Part shown: positions 43,055 through 51,798 of the stretch, one piece after another
How positions within the stretch are numbered: position 1 is the first letter of the stretch
Layout: the number at the start of each line of letters is the position of its first letter
Source of the DNA: an uncultured Bacilli bacterium
GTDB taxonomy: Bacteria; Bacillota_I; Bacilli_A; RF39; UBA660
Length of the DNA: 64,000 nt
Assembly: GCA_949425635.1 (NCBI GenBank)
Contig: CASPWD010000006.1
Location: 1 to 64,000, forward strand
Direction of reading: 5' to 3'
Made by a program: the position numbers and the translations under genes
The notes under the pieces: model-generated
What the model was told of the DNA's origin: nothing
Seen by the model: the letters and a program-made list of their open reading frames with translations, nothing else
The model's database searches: none

Positions 43055-43687
43055 TTATTTAAATCTAAAATTACCATCTTTCACTTTCATATATAATTTT
43101 AAATCTTCTCTCTTAACAGGTGTATATATTAAATCAGATAATCCCATCTCCCACACTTCTGTTTCAAGTAATTCTTTATTATGACCTTTTATAAAAATTG
43201 CTCTAACCATTCTTATTACTTCATCCAAATTCATATTACATAATAAGCATAAAGCTGCAAGCCATGCACTATAACCTAAACTTTTGTCAGAAAATAGCCA
43301 AAAAAGTCCAAATACAGCGAGATTACTACCATCTATATCCATAATATCTGTTTTTATCCATTTCCATATTTCTTTAGCATTTAAAATTCTATTAATTTCT
43401 TCAACATCTATAACTTTTAAAGCTGTCTTATAATTTTTAACCGCTTCTTTAGCAGTAGGAAATGGAAGGAATCTATCCTCTACTACGTCTGTTTTTTCGT
43501 TAGTCTGCACACTAGCTTGGCTGTTTCCCCCAACCATTGAAATTGCTTCGCCACTAAGGCATATTCCGCACTCCTCTACTTCATTACATAAATAATATTT
43601 CATGAAAAATTTAGGACTATTTGTATATAATGTGCCACTTTTATATCGTGTGTCAGAAATTTCTATTTTTATATCAAGCTTGCTCAT
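43055..43687 (-). CDS. Membrane protein, unknown function (pair member B)
   Basis: A 210-residue protein with a cytoplasmic-looking first half and one or two hydrophobic segments near 120-155 (NLAVFGLFWLF, YSAWLAALCLLCNM). The C-terminus reads VKREDLKLYMKVKDG. Shares order and short motifs with the gene upstream (PTAKEAVKNYKTALKVIDVEEINRIL against NPEEAKETYLKVLEMRELTEAEMENV; EDLKLYMKV against EDIKLYAKI), so the two are probably diverged duplicates. Coding ends overlap by 14 nt. Function unknown. Confidence 0.78.
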   Translation of the reverse strand: MSKLDIKIEISDTRYKSGTLYTNSPKFFMKYYLCNEVEECGICLSGEAISMVGGNSQASVQTNEKTDVVEDRFLPFPTAKEAVKNYKTALKVIDVEEINRILNAKEIWKWIKTDIMDIDGSNLAVFGLFWLFSDKSLGYSAWLAALCLLCNMNLDEVIRMVRAIFIKGHNKELLETEVWEMGLSDLIYTPVKREDLKLYMKVKDGNFRFK

Positions 43688-44246
43688 GTTTATTTGTCCT
43701 AATTTTAGCGTACAACTTTATATCTTCGCTTCTATCTAATACATAAGCATATCCCAAAACTCCTTTATCTTGTAAATATTCTCTTAATTCTTCTAGACGA
43801 TTTGGTGTACTTAATATTTTATGAACTTCTTTTGCAAACTTAACAGGGCTTAAAACCAAAATCAAGCATGCAACTTTAACAAGTATTTGAAGAAAATCAC
43901 CCTCATAAATATTTAGTCCTAATGCTGTTACCATAAAAATAGCCCAAGAAACACAAAGTTTACTCTTATGACATAGTACCGAAAAAGCTGCACTTAAAAT
44001 CTTTTTAGCACTACTAACATTCTCCATTTCTGCTTCTGTTAATTCTCTCATTTCCAAAACTTTTAAATAAGTTTCCTTCGCTTCTTCTGGATTATCTGCT
44101 TTTACATCCTTATTAGTTATAACACTAGTTTGATCATCAATCTTAGTTTCTCCATCAAAACTAATACCAACCTCATCATATTGACTATTTTTAATAACAT
44201 TATCGAAAATAAGTGTTGTATTTGTCTTAATAACATTATTATCCAT
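43674..44246 (-). CDS. Membrane protein, unknown function (pair member A)
   Basis: A 190-residue protein. About 60 polar residues, a Glu-rich helix (NPEEAKETYLKVLEMRELTEAEM), two hydrophobic segments near 90-145 (CVSWAIFMVTALGLNI, ILVKVACLILVLSPV), then a basic/acidic end with EDIKLYAKIRTNK. First gene of a two-gene operon with its diverged duplicate. No known domain recognised. ATG preceded by AAGGAGAG. Confidence 0.78.
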   Translation of the reverse strand: MDNNVIKTNTTLIFDNVIKNSQYDEVGISFDGETKIDDQTSVITNKDVKADNPEEAKETYLKVLEMRELTEAEMENVSSAKKILSAAFSVLCHKSKLCVSWAIFMVTALGLNIYEGDFLQILVKVACLILVLSPVKFAKEVHKILSTPNRLEELREYLQDKGVLGYAYVLDRSEDIKLYAKIRTNKHEQA

Positions 44247-44315
44247 ATAATATCTCTCCTTAAATAAATCGTAAACATATTATATGACAATTAAATTTTA
44301 CAAGCAAGAAAAAAA

Positions 44316-44329
44316 CCACTTATTAGTGG
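44316..44329 (-). terminator. Intrinsic terminator after the 107-residue gene
   Basis: Minus-strand CCACT/AGTGG stem with a 4-nt loop followed by seven Ts. Confidence 0.75.
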
Positions 44330-44335
44330 CTGTTA

Positions 44336-44659
44336 TTAAATTGTTTTACCTACTGCTGCAACTTGCTCCCTTTGTGAAAGTTCATCATTCACACACATTG
44401 TTCCATATTGAGCTATTCTTTCTAAATTACTAACAGTTGCAATAAATTTTAGAATTTCAAAAAAACCTGCTTCTTGTAAATCAAAAATTTCTCTAAAATC
44501 AGCAACACGAATACTCTTCGCATGACATGTTCCTAAAATATACATCAATTCCATATTTCTTCCTGCTGTTAAATCAAAATATTTCACATAATTTTCCATT
44601 ATATAATCATATAAATTAACACTTCTTTGTTCTATATTTGTTGTTTGCACAATAATCAC
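44336..44659 (-). CDS. Small cytoplasmic protein, unknown function
   Basis: A 107-residue soluble protein (NLYDYIMENYVKYFDLTAGRNMELMYILGTCHAKSIRVADFREIFDL), mostly helical by composition, with no membrane span and no recognised domain. It stands alone with its own terminator, and a GAGGGAGGA site lies some 30 nt upstream of the first in-frame start, so the exact start is not certain. Confidence 0.65.
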   Translation of the reverse strand: MIIVQTTNIEQRSVNLYDYIMENYVKYFDLTAGRNMELMYILGTCHAKSIRVADFREIFDLQEAGFFEILKFIATVSNLERIAQYGTMCVNDELSQREQVAAVGKTI

Positions 44660-44742
44660 TCTTTCTAATCCCTTTTTGAGGGAGGACTTCCATTGTACAA
44701 ATAATTTATGACAAAGTCAAGCTAAATATGAATTTTAAAAAA

Positions 44743-44756
44743 TCACCTTGCGGTGA
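44743..44756 (-). terminator. Intrinsic terminator after the 144-residue gene
   Basis: Minus-strand TCACC/GGTGA stem with GCAA loop, followed by six Ts. Confidence 0.7.
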
Positions 44757-44765
44757 CTTACTTTA

Positions 44766-45200
44766 TTATTTCATTCTTTTCTTTAATTCTAAATTTTCTT
44801 CTGTGTATTGAACAAATTGCCCATCAACATAAGCCCATCCTTTTGCTTCTACTTCTGTAGTATCATCATACAAAGAAACCTCATTGTAAGTAACTTGTGG
44901 GAATGTTTCATCACTACCAGATTGATAAACAACATCACTAGTATATTCTTTATGATCTTGATAATTTACACTATATCTTTCTAAATCTCGAGCTTGGTGT
45001 CTTAAACCTGCTTCAGCTCCAAATAAAAATGTTTCTAATCTAGTAATTGGACAGATTGCATTAGTTGAATGATTAACATTACATTCAATACTAGCCACTC
45101 TAAAAGCACAACTTCCTACTATCATACCACATAAAGCAACAGTAGTAACACATTTAGCAGCTCCAGTAAGAATTTCCATCTTTTTCTTAGAATTATTCAT
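44766..45200 (-). CDS. Membrane-anchored protein, unknown function
   Basis: A 144-residue protein with one N-terminal span (about 12-36, CVTTVALCGMIVGSCAFRVA) and a small extracellular domain (YQSGSDETFPQVTYNEVSLYDDTTEVEAKGWAYVDGQF). The two cysteines in the span do not form a clear lipobox. No enzyme motif. Single gene flanked by terminators. Confidence 0.75.
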   Translation of the reverse strand: MNNSKKKMEILTGAAKCVTTVALCGMIVGSCAFRVASIECNVNHSTNAICPITRLETFLFGAEAGLRHQARDLERYSVNYQDHKEYTSDVVYQSGSDETFPQVTYNEVSLYDDTTEVEAKGWAYVDGQFVQYTEENLELKKRMK

Positions 45201-45220
45201 ACAATTAAACCTTCTTTACT

Positions 45221-45241
45221 AAAAACGCTTTCTTGCGTTTT
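45221..45241 (-). terminator. Intrinsic terminator after the AI-2E/PerM-like gene
   Basis: Minus-strand stem AAAACGC/GCGTTTT with a 6-nt loop and following Ts. Confidence 0.82.
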
Positions 45242-45280
45242 CGCAATCATTTTAACTCTAAGAATATTTAATGTCAATTT

Positions 45281-46297
45281 TTATTCCTTACACTTCGCTA
45301 AAACTCCGCTAATATGTTCAGAACAAACTTTTATAACAGCAACACTAGGAGTAGCAAAAATCATTCCAACTACACCAAATAAATTGCCAAAAACCAACAA
45401 GCCTACAATAATTAAAACAGGACTTATTTTTATACTCTTACTCATAACAATCGGCTGTAAAATATAATTTTCAATAGCTTGAACTACTACACACATAACA
45501 AGTGTTAAGATACCAACTAATTTGCTTTCCGTAAATCCAACACAGACAGCTACAATACCTCCGATATATGGACCAACATAAGGAATCAAATCAGTAAGTC
45601 CACATAACGCTCCAAATAATAGAGGTGCATCAAGACCAATAAACCAAAAACACAAACTATCCATTACAAAAACACAAAAAGCGACAAATAATGTTCCATT
45701 TACACACTTTCTAACTTCTGTACTAACTTCATCACTTAAATTAACAACTACACATTTATGTTTCTTTGGTACAAGATCATAAAACTTTTTTACTATCTTT
45801 TCATAATCCATACTAATATAAAGACCAAGTATCAACCCAACTCCAATAACTCCAATAGACTGAAATAAACTCTTAACAAATCCAACTAAATATAAAGGAA
45901 CATTATCAACTAAAAAAACCAATAAATTATCTAACATATCTCTAAATCCCATATTATTAACATATTTTTCCAGCATTTTAAATAACACCGGCAAAACTTC
46001 TAATAACTCCGCAACTTCTTTATAAAATACGGGTATTAGTAAATAAAAGAAGGATACAACACACAAAACAAACAACAAAAATAAACCTATACAAGCTACA
46101 TTACGATTATATTTCTTACTTACCTTTCTTATTATAGGATTAAACATCCATGCATAAATAAATCCAATAAAAACTGGAATAAATATAGTTAAAATACGCC
46201 CAATAAAACTAAATATCTTTAAATATTTTACTATTATAACAATTAATATTATTGCTACTAATAATAAAACCAATTCTTTTAATTTATCTTCTCTCAT
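45281..46297 (-). CDS. AI-2E transporter / PerM family membrane protein
   Basis: A 338-residue polytopic membrane protein of the AI-2E/TqsA/PerM superfamily: early spans, SIGVIGVGLILGLYISMDYEKI, then the family core LFGALCGLTDLIPYVGPYIGGIVAVCVGF and VQAIENYILQPIVMSKSIKISPVLIIVGLLVFGNLFGVVGMIFATPSVAVIKV. Members export small molecules or exchange ions; the substrate here is not predictable. The frame reaches 46342, but that part contains the terminator of the small gene upstream, so the ATG at 46297 after GGTGAAG is chosen. Confidence 0.93.
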   Translation of the reverse strand: MREDKLKELVLLLVAIILIVIIVKYLKIFSFIGRILTIFIPVFIGFIYAWMFNPIIRKVSKKYNRNVACIGLFLLFVLCVVSFFYLLIPVFYKEVAELLEVLPVLFKMLEKYVNNMGFRDMLDNLLVFLVDNVPLYLVGFVKSLFQSIGVIGVGLILGLYISMDYEKIVKKFYDLVPKKHKCVVVNLSDEVSTEVRKCVNGTLFVAFCVFVMDSLCFWFIGLDAPLLFGALCGLTDLIPYVGPYIGGIVAVCVGFTESKLVGILTLVMCVVVQAIENYILQPIVMSKSIKISPVLIIVGLLVFGNLFGVVGMIFATPSVAVIKVCSEHISGVLAKCKE

Positions 46298-46315
46298 ATC
46301 TTCACCAGGAAAAAA

Positions 46316-46333
46316 AGAACCATTTAAGGTCCT
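46316..46333 (-). terminator. Intrinsic terminator after the 47-residue gene
   Basis: Minus-strand AGGACC/GGTTCT stem (one G-U pair) with seven Ts. It overlaps the stop codon and ends the recD2 transcript. Confidence 0.8.
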
Positions 46334-46475
46334 ACAATTCATCTATAATACAAGTACATGCATTATTCATCATTTTTTCTTTTAAACAACCAACAACAAT
46401 TCCAGCTGCCATACTAGCTACAACACTACCAGCTAAAATCATCATTTCTTTTTTACTCATTCTTTTCATTTTCAC
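46332..46475 (-). CDS. Small membrane protein of 47 residues
   Basis: Short gene read directly from the minus strand: GTG start at 46475, five bases after AGAGGTGA, giving MKMKRMSKKEMMILAGSVVA and ending NACTCIIDEL. A basic head precedes one hydrophobic span (about 12-30, ending in VVGC), and the tail has a CTC pair. A terminator overlaps its stop, so ribosome site, frame and terminator agree. It lies 21 nt downstream of recD2 and is probably co-transcribed. No family recognised. Confidence 0.7.
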   Translation of the reverse strand: MKMKRMSKKEMMILAGSVVASMAAGIVVGCLKEKMMNNACTCIIDEL

Positions 46476-46496
46476 AATAATCACCTCTATTAGGTA

Positions 46497-48701
46497 TTAT
46501 GCCTCATTACTAAGAAATTTATTCACTATTTGTTCTTTTAAATTAGTTTTTCTATTTGTAGAATAATCATTATTAACACCCATTACAAAACTTTCTTCTT
46601 CACCAATAATAATTAGACTCTTCTTTGCACGAGACACTCCAGTATAGATTAACTTATTATATAACATTTTATAATAAGATTTACTAATTGGCATTATAAC
46701 ATGAGCAAACTCTGAACCCTGACTTTTATGGATTGTTATTGCATAAGCATGCTTAATATTAATCAAATCTTCTCTAGAATAAAGAACTTCATTCCCATCA
46801 AAATCAATTGTAAATACTTCTTTCTTCTTCGGACTCATTACAGTTGCTATACTACTAATATATCCAATATCTCCATTAAATATGTTATTATCTGGATCAT
46901 TTACTAACTGTAATACTTTATCATTCTCACGATATACTATATCTCCAACTTTACTTTCTCTTTTATTTTCTTCAGGAGGATTAAATATACTCTGCAATAA
47001 AATATTTAAATTATCTATACCATTTTCACCACGATACATTGGTGCAAGTATCTGAATATCTTCTTCATCAAGCCCTTTTTCTTTACTCATTAAACAAATC
47101 TTTCTAATCATTTCTTTGATACTAGGACCACTTGCCTTTAAGAAGTTATAGTCATCTGTTTGATTAGTAAATTCTGGGTTTAAATCACGTTCCTTTATCT
47201 CCTTAGCTAATATAGGTATATAAGAATTATCACTCTGACGATAAATACTAACCAAAGTAGTATGTGTAAACATATCTGACTCAATCAAATCATTTAATAT
47301 AAGTCCAGCTCCCACACTTGGTAACTGATTTTCATCTCCTACCAAAACCAAAGTAATATTATGATTAAGTCCCTTTAACAATGAGTCAAATAAATAAGTA
47401 TCTATCATACTAGTCTCATCAACAATAACTAATTTATGAATATTCTTATTATATTCATTTATTTGAAACTCATCTTTCTCCTTGTTCCACTTTAAATAAC
47501 GATGAATTGTACTAGCAGGTAATCCTGTTGAATCACTCATCTTCTTAGCTGCTCTACCTGTTGGTGCTAAAAGTGCAATATGATTTTGGGCATCCTTAAA
47601 ACTAATATCATTAATACGCATATATAATTTAACAATCGAATTTATAATCGTTGTTTTACCAGTACCAGGACCACCAGTAATAATACTTACTCTATTAGTT
47701 AACGCATTCTTAATAGCTTTCTTTTGATCAACATTATATTTAACTCCATATTCTAATTGTATAGCGGCAATTAAATCATCAAAATTTCTAATAACCGTCT
47801 TACTATGCTTACTTATCATATATAAATTATCAGCTATATCACTCTCATAATCAAAAAATTCTTTTAAAAAATATCTTCCACCATCAACAATAATATAACG
47901 TCCATTTTTTAACTTTTCCAAATATTCATATAATTGATCTTCAGAAATAAATATCTTAAATTCTTGATTTAAAGCGCTATAAATTTCTTCTTGTAAAAGA
48001 TAAGTATCTCCATTATTAAAACCCAATCTTTTAAAACATTCTAATATACAAGCAATGACTCTTTCCTCTGAATCTGCTGGATTCATTGCTAAATATATCT
48101 TATCTAACTTTGTAAAATCAATGATATCAATTAACTTATAAATATTATTTTGTACTATTTCTAATGAACTTTCTCCCCATTTTTTTAAAATAAGTAACGC
48201 TTCATTAATCGTAAATCCTAATTTTTTCAAGTTAACAATAATCTCATCTGTACTTTGATATTTAACTATTGAATTATAAATTCTCTTAGCTTTAACTTCA
48301 GATATTCCAGGTACTAAAAGCAATTTATTAGGATCTTCTTTAATTAATGTTAAAGCTTCTTCTCCTAAAGTATCTACTATTTGAATAGCTGTCTTCTCAC
48401 CACAACCTTTAACTAAAGGACTAGATAAAAAAGCAATTACTGCATCTTTTCCTTTAGGTTCCTCTCTTTCATAGCTTGACACCTGAAATTGATTGCCATA
48501 TCTTTCATTAAAAACATAATTACCAGTTAATTTATAAAAGTCATCACCATTAATATCAGCAAAATAACCTGTAAACGTTATTGTTTTATTAACCATTTCA
48601 GACATTTCTTCACTAGCTTCTTTTACTCTAAATAGTCCTACTTTATATCCGCTATCTGCTTCAAATATCATGTGTTTAAATTTACCTCTAATATAATCCA
48701 T
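46497..48701 (-). CDS. recD2: ATP-dependent RecD2-like DNA helicase
   Basis: Superfamily 1 5'-to-3' helicase of the RecD2 type (stand-alone, without RecBC). N-terminal OB-like and helix-hairpin-helix region (LVKGCGEKTAIQIVDTLGEEALTLI, LLLVPGISEVKAKRIYNSI), then the motor: GGPGTGKTTI (motif I), LLAPTGRAAKKMSDSTG, LVIVDETSMID (II), LVLVGDENQLPSVGAG (III) and ITIHKSQGSEF, LIYTGVSRAKKSLIII (V-VI). The longest frame begins at 48779 but crosses the upstream terminator; the ATG at 48701 (MDYIRGKFKH) follows GGTGGTG and is chosen, giving 734 residues. Confidence 0.95.
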   Translation of the reverse strand: MDYIRGKFKHMIFEADSGYKVGLFRVKEASEEMSEMVNKTITFTGYFADINGDDFYKLTGNYVFNERYGNQFQVSSYEREEPKGKDAVIAFLSSPLVKGCGEKTAIQIVDTLGEEALTLIKEDPNKLLLVPGISEVKAKRIYNSIVKYQSTDEIIVNLKKLGFTINEALLILKKWGESSLEIVQNNIYKLIDIIDFTKLDKIYLAMNPADSEERVIACILECFKRLGFNNGDTYLLQEEIYSALNQEFKIFISEDQLYEYLEKLKNGRYIIVDGGRYFLKEFFDYESDIADNLYMISKHSKTVIRNFDDLIAAIQLEYGVKYNVDQKKAIKNALTNRVSIITGGPGTGKTTIINSIVKLYMRINDISFKDAQNHIALLAPTGRAAKKMSDSTGLPASTIHRYLKWNKEKDEFQINEYNKNIHKLVIVDETSMIDTYLFDSLLKGLNHNITLVLVGDENQLPSVGAGLILNDLIESDMFTHTTLVSIYRQSDNSYIPILAKEIKERDLNPEFTNQTDDYNFLKASGPSIKEMIRKICLMSKEKGLDEEDIQILAPMYRGENGIDNLNILLQSIFNPPEENKRESKVGDIVYRENDKVLQLVNDPDNNIFNGDIGYISSIATVMSPKKKEVFTIDFDGNEVLYSREDLINIKHAYAITIHKSQGSEFAHVIMPISKSYYKMLYNKLIYTGVSRAKKSLIIIGEEESFVMGVNNDYSTNRKTNLKEQIVNKFLSNEA

Positions 48702-48745
48702 AGGAACACCACCTTTATAAATTTTACCACATACAAAAGAAAAAA

Positions 48746-48761
48746 GCGAATGTTTTTTCGC
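48746..48761 (-). terminator. Intrinsic terminator of the trmD operon
   Basis: Minus-strand GCGAA/TTCGC stem followed by six Ts, 29 nt past the stop of the last operon gene. Confidence 0.8.
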
Positions 48762-48789
48762 CTTCTTTTTAACCGTCAAAATAAGTATT

Positions 48790-49239
48790 TTATCTACTTC
48801 TACCTTGTGTTTTCTCTTCTTGAGCTTCTAAATACATCGCTTTTTGTTTTATCTTAACTTGTTTAACACGCATTTCATTTTCAATAAGTCTTAATTTCTT
48901 TAAAAACAACTGTTCCTTCTCATAATTCAAAAACTTTTGATATCTATTTAATAATACCTGTCTTACTAGTTCTACTTCATCTAAAACTACTTCACAAGCG
49001 GTTTCATCTGACTCTTCATCGTTTATTACAGCCAAAGCCATTGCAACTACTCTTTTAAAAGATTTATCAAACTTAACAGACAATATTTGATCAATCATTT
49101 TTCTATCAACTATTGTAACCTCATTAACTTTAATATATTTATCTTTCTGTACTTTTGGTTTAAATTTATAACCATCAGTCGACTCTAGTCTTACTACACT
49201 ATCATCATGATGTCCTTTATTAATTAAGTAGCTTGCCAT
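48790..49239 (-). CDS. Unknown protein in the trmD operon
   Basis: A 149-residue soluble protein. The first 70 residues look like a small beta domain (MASYLINKGHHDDSVVRLESTDGYKFKPKVQKDKYIKVNEVTIVD); the second half is a long charged helix or coiled coil (YQKFLNYEKEQLFLKKLRLIENEMRVKQVKIKQKAM). No recognised family. It begins about 10 nt after trmD and is followed by a terminator, so it is the last gene of the RNA-modification operon. The in-frame GTG at 49248 is part of the ribosome site; ATG at 49239 is preferred. Confidence 0.78.
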   Translation of the reverse strand: MASYLINKGHHDDSVVRLESTDGYKFKPKVQKDKYIKVNEVTIVDRKMIDQILSVKFDKSFKRVVAMALAVINDEESDETACEVVLDEVELVRQVLLNRYQKFLNYEKEQLFLKKLRLIENEMRVKQVKIKQKAMYLEAQEEKTQGRSR

Positions 49240-49249
49240 AACCTTCACC

Positions 49250-49918
49250 TTACTTTTCTAATAAATCTGGTCTTCTTTCTTGTGTTCTTTTTACACTCTC
49301 ACTATAACGCCATTCATCTATTTTTGCATGATCTCCACTTAATAAGATTTCTGGCACTTCCATCCCTCTAAATACTCTTGGCTTTGTATAGGTTGGATAA
49401 TCAAGTAAATAATTTTCATTAAATGAATCTTCAATATGACTACGTTCATTTATAACTCCTGGAATAAGTCTTACAATTGAATCAGTAAGTACCATAGCTG
49501 GTATTTCTCCACCAGTTAAAACATAATCTCCAATACTTATTTCCATATCAGCTAGACTAGAAATTCTCTCATCAAATCCTTCATAATGCCCACATATAAT
49601 GATTAAATGTTTTTCATGTGACAAATCATAAGCAATTCTTTGTTTATATGGTACTCCAGCTGGTGTAAGTAAAATAACTTTTGATTCAGGAGTTCTAATA
49701 CTTTCAACACAATCAAATATTGGTTGAGCGGCTAAAACCATTCCAGCCCCACCTCCATATGGAGTATCATCTACTTTACCATGAGGATCATCTGTAAAAT
49801 CCCTAAAATTATGTAAATTAATTTCAACCTTACCATTCTGTATAGCTCTTTTTAATATAGATTCTGTAAAAGCTCCACTAAACATTTCTGGAAATAAAGT
49901 AAGTATATCTATTTTCAT
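49250..49918 (-). CDS. trmD: tRNA (guanine(37)-N(1))-methyltransferase
   Basis: SPOUT-class enzyme making m1G37 next to the anticodon and preventing frameshifts. Motifs: ILTLFPEMF at the start, [44 protein letters not shown] (the knotted SAM site) and [24 protein letters not shown]. 222 residues, slightly short but complete. It overlaps rimM by 4 nt, the usual bacterial pairing, although rplS does not follow here. Confidence 0.97.
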   Translation of the reverse strand: MKIDILTLFPEMFSGAFTESILKRAIQNGKVEINLHNFRDFTDDPHGKVDDTPYGGGAGMVLAAQPIFDCVESIRTPESKVILLTPAGVPYKQRIAYDLSHEKHLIIICGHYEGFDERISSLADMEISIGDYVLTGGEIPAMVLTDSIVRLIPGVINERSHIEDSFNENYLLDYPTYTKPRVFRGMEVPEILLSGDHAKIDEWRYSESVKRTQERRPDLLEK

Positions 49919-50406
49919 AATATCAACCCTCTAGCATTTTCTACTTCGATTTCTTTTTTAGCTAAATTAACTTTCTTTATAAAATTACCTTTAATAGGAA
50001 TATAAAAATTATTATTTCCTTCTATTTGTAGAAGTATGTTACTACCATTATACACGATTTCCCTCACTTTACCAAGAACTTCGCCATCTTCTTTTATTTC
50101 TAAATCAATTAAATCTTGTAATACATAATCCTCATCATTTAATTCCAAATCACTTCTTTTAGCATAAACATTCATTTTCAAATACTTTAAAACTTGATTA
50201 ATATTATCATAACCTTCAAATGTCACCATATCAAAATCTTTATGTTTTCTATAACTTACTATCTTCTCACAATCGTAAGTTTTTCCAATATATAACTTAA
50301 AATTAGGCTTAAAAACTAAATCCTTCTTATCAAAATTACTTTTAATTCTTAATTCTCCTTTAATACCATGTGTATTAACTATCTTACCTATAAAAACATA
50401 ATCCAT
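49915..50406 (-). CDS. rimM: Ribosome maturation factor RimM
   Basis: 16S rRNA processing factor that helps assemble the 30S head around ribosomal protein S19. N-terminal RimM domain ([18 protein letters not shown]) and C-terminal PRC-barrel ([38 protein letters not shown]). 163 residues, normal. It overlaps trmD by 4 nt and follows the TrmH-type gene by 20 nt. Confidence 0.95.
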   Translation of the reverse strand: MDYVFIGKIVNTHGIKGELRIKSNFDKKDLVFKPNFKLYIGKTYDCEKIVSYRKHKDFDMVTFEGYDNINQVLKYLKMNVYAKRSDLELNDEDYVLQDLIDLEIKEDGEVLGKVREIVYNGSNILLQIEGNNNFYIPIKGNFIKKVNLAKKEIEVENARGLIL

Positions 50407-50426
50407 TATATCACCCCAAAATAAAC

Positions 50427-51152
50427 CTACATTAACTCATAAAGAATTATACTAGTAGCTACTCCAACATTTAATGATTCACAAGTTTTACTCATTGGAA
50501 TATATAAGTATTTATCGCATTTATCAAGTATCTCTCTTCTAACTCCTGCTCCTTCATTTCCCATAACAACAGCTACTTTTGAAGGTTTATCAATACATTT
50601 AACATTCTCTCCATCAGTTACTCTAGTTCCCATGACTACGTAATCTTTTTCATGCAATTCATCTATTAAATCACTAATCTCTCTTTTAACTATATTAATA
50701 TGAAAAATCATTCCTTCACTACTTCTTAGAACTTTATCATTATATAAATCTACTGTATCACTAGAAAGAACAATCGTATCAACATTAAAAGCTACACTAC
50801 TACGAATTATAGTTCCTAAATTACCTGGATCCTGAAGATTATCTAAAATTAAGACTTTATTTCCTAATTCTCTTTCTTCCATTTTTTTACATACACCAAT
50901 AATCTTTTGTGGAGTAACACTACCACTTAATTTCTTTATAACTTCATAAGTAACTACAACTTCTTTTACACCAAAATCGCCTTGATAATCTTCTGTTCTT
51001 ACCACTTCAACAAGACACCCAGAATTTCGGGCTTCTTCTACTAAATGTTCTCCTTCTGCCAAAAACATTCCTTCAATATCACGATATTTTTTTAATAATA
51101 ATTTACTTAAATTTTTAATATGTTTATTATCTAAAGACTTAATAACTTCCAT
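50427..51152 (-). CDS. TrmH/SpoU-family RNA 2'-O-methyltransferase
   Basis: SPOUT methyltransferase of 241 residues. N-terminal substrate-binding domain (SLDNKHIKNLSKLLLKKYRDIEGMFLAEGEHLVEEA), then the three SpoU motifs: LDNLQDPGNLGTIIRSS, VVMGNEGAGVRREIL and YIPMSKTCESLNVGVATSIILYEL. Likely methylates ribose in rRNA (RlmB/TsnR group); the exact nucleotide cannot be told. Its start touches the stop of the metalloprotease gene, so the two are coupled. Confidence 0.92.
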   Translation of the reverse strand: MEVIKSLDNKHIKNLSKLLLKKYRDIEGMFLAEGEHLVEEARNSGCLVEVVRTEDYQGDFGVKEVVVTYEVIKKLSGSVTPQKIIGVCKKMEERELGNKVLILDNLQDPGNLGTIIRSSVAFNVDTIVLSSDTVDLYNDKVLRSSEGMIFHINIVKREISDLIDELHEKDYVVMGTRVTDGENVKCIDKPSKVAVVMGNEGAGVRREILDKCDKYLYIPMSKTCESLNVGVATSIILYELM

Positions 51153-51787
51153 TACTCCACCTTCAATCTCTTTCTTGCTAACTTATAATAAGGATATCGA
51201 ATGCTAACTTGTTCCCAAAATTTCTTACTATGATTAGCTTCATAAAAATGACATAATTCATGAACTATAACGTAATCAATTAAAGTAACATCCTTTTTAA
51301 TCAATTCACTATTTAAAGTAATTATACACTTCGTTATATTATTAACTCCCCAACGTGTACTCATCTTTCTTATTCTTAAACTGAACTTAGGTATATTACT
51401 AAAATTATTTAAAATAGCTTTAATTCTTTCCGTAAATACTCTTTCACATTCACTCTTTAACCATTTTTCAAGTTGCTTCTCATCTTTAGCATAAACAATA
51501 TCATCTTCAATATAAACTTTTTTAATAGCTTCATCAAAAACAACTGTGTAAGCATCGCCCAAATAATAAAAATGACTATCTACTTCTTTCCTCTCTAAAA
51601 AAGAATGATACATTTTAAGTAAAGACTTCTCATTTACTTTAATTAATCTTCTAACTTCCCTTTCAGACACAAAACGATTACATGTTACATATAGTACTCC
51701 ATCATCTTTAAATCTAAAATAAATATTTTTATTATTTTTCTTCTCTATACTAAGAGGTATTATGTATTCTCCAAGTTGTACTTCCAT
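51152..51787 (-). CDS. YgjP-like zinc metallopeptidase (M48-related)
   Basis: A 211-residue soluble protein with the zinc-protease helix YVIVHELCHFYEANHSKKFW (HELCH, plus a downstream His), preceded by RKMSTRWGVNNITKCIITLNSEL, the YgjP/DUF45 pattern. Family members are intracellular, SprT-like in shape, with little-known substrates. Final base shared with the start region of the TrmH-type gene. ATG follows GGTGATATTTT. Confidence 0.88.
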   Translation of the reverse strand: MEVQLGEYIIPLSIEKKNNKNIYFRFKDDGVLYVTCNRFVSEREVRRLIKVNEKSLLKMYHSFLERKEVDSHFYYLGDAYTVVFDEAIKKVYIEDDIVYAKDEKQLEKWLKSECERVFTERIKAILNNFSNIPKFSLRIRKMSTRWGVNNITKCIITLNSELIKKDVTLIDYVIVHELCHFYEANHSKKFWEQVSIRYPYYKLARKRLKVE

Positions 51788-51798
51788 AAAATATCACC

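Noticed and set aside
46298-46342. Longer N-terminus for the AI-2E/PerM-like protein
   Set aside because: The extension would be translated from a transcription terminator and a ribosome site; the start at 46297 is consistent with both.
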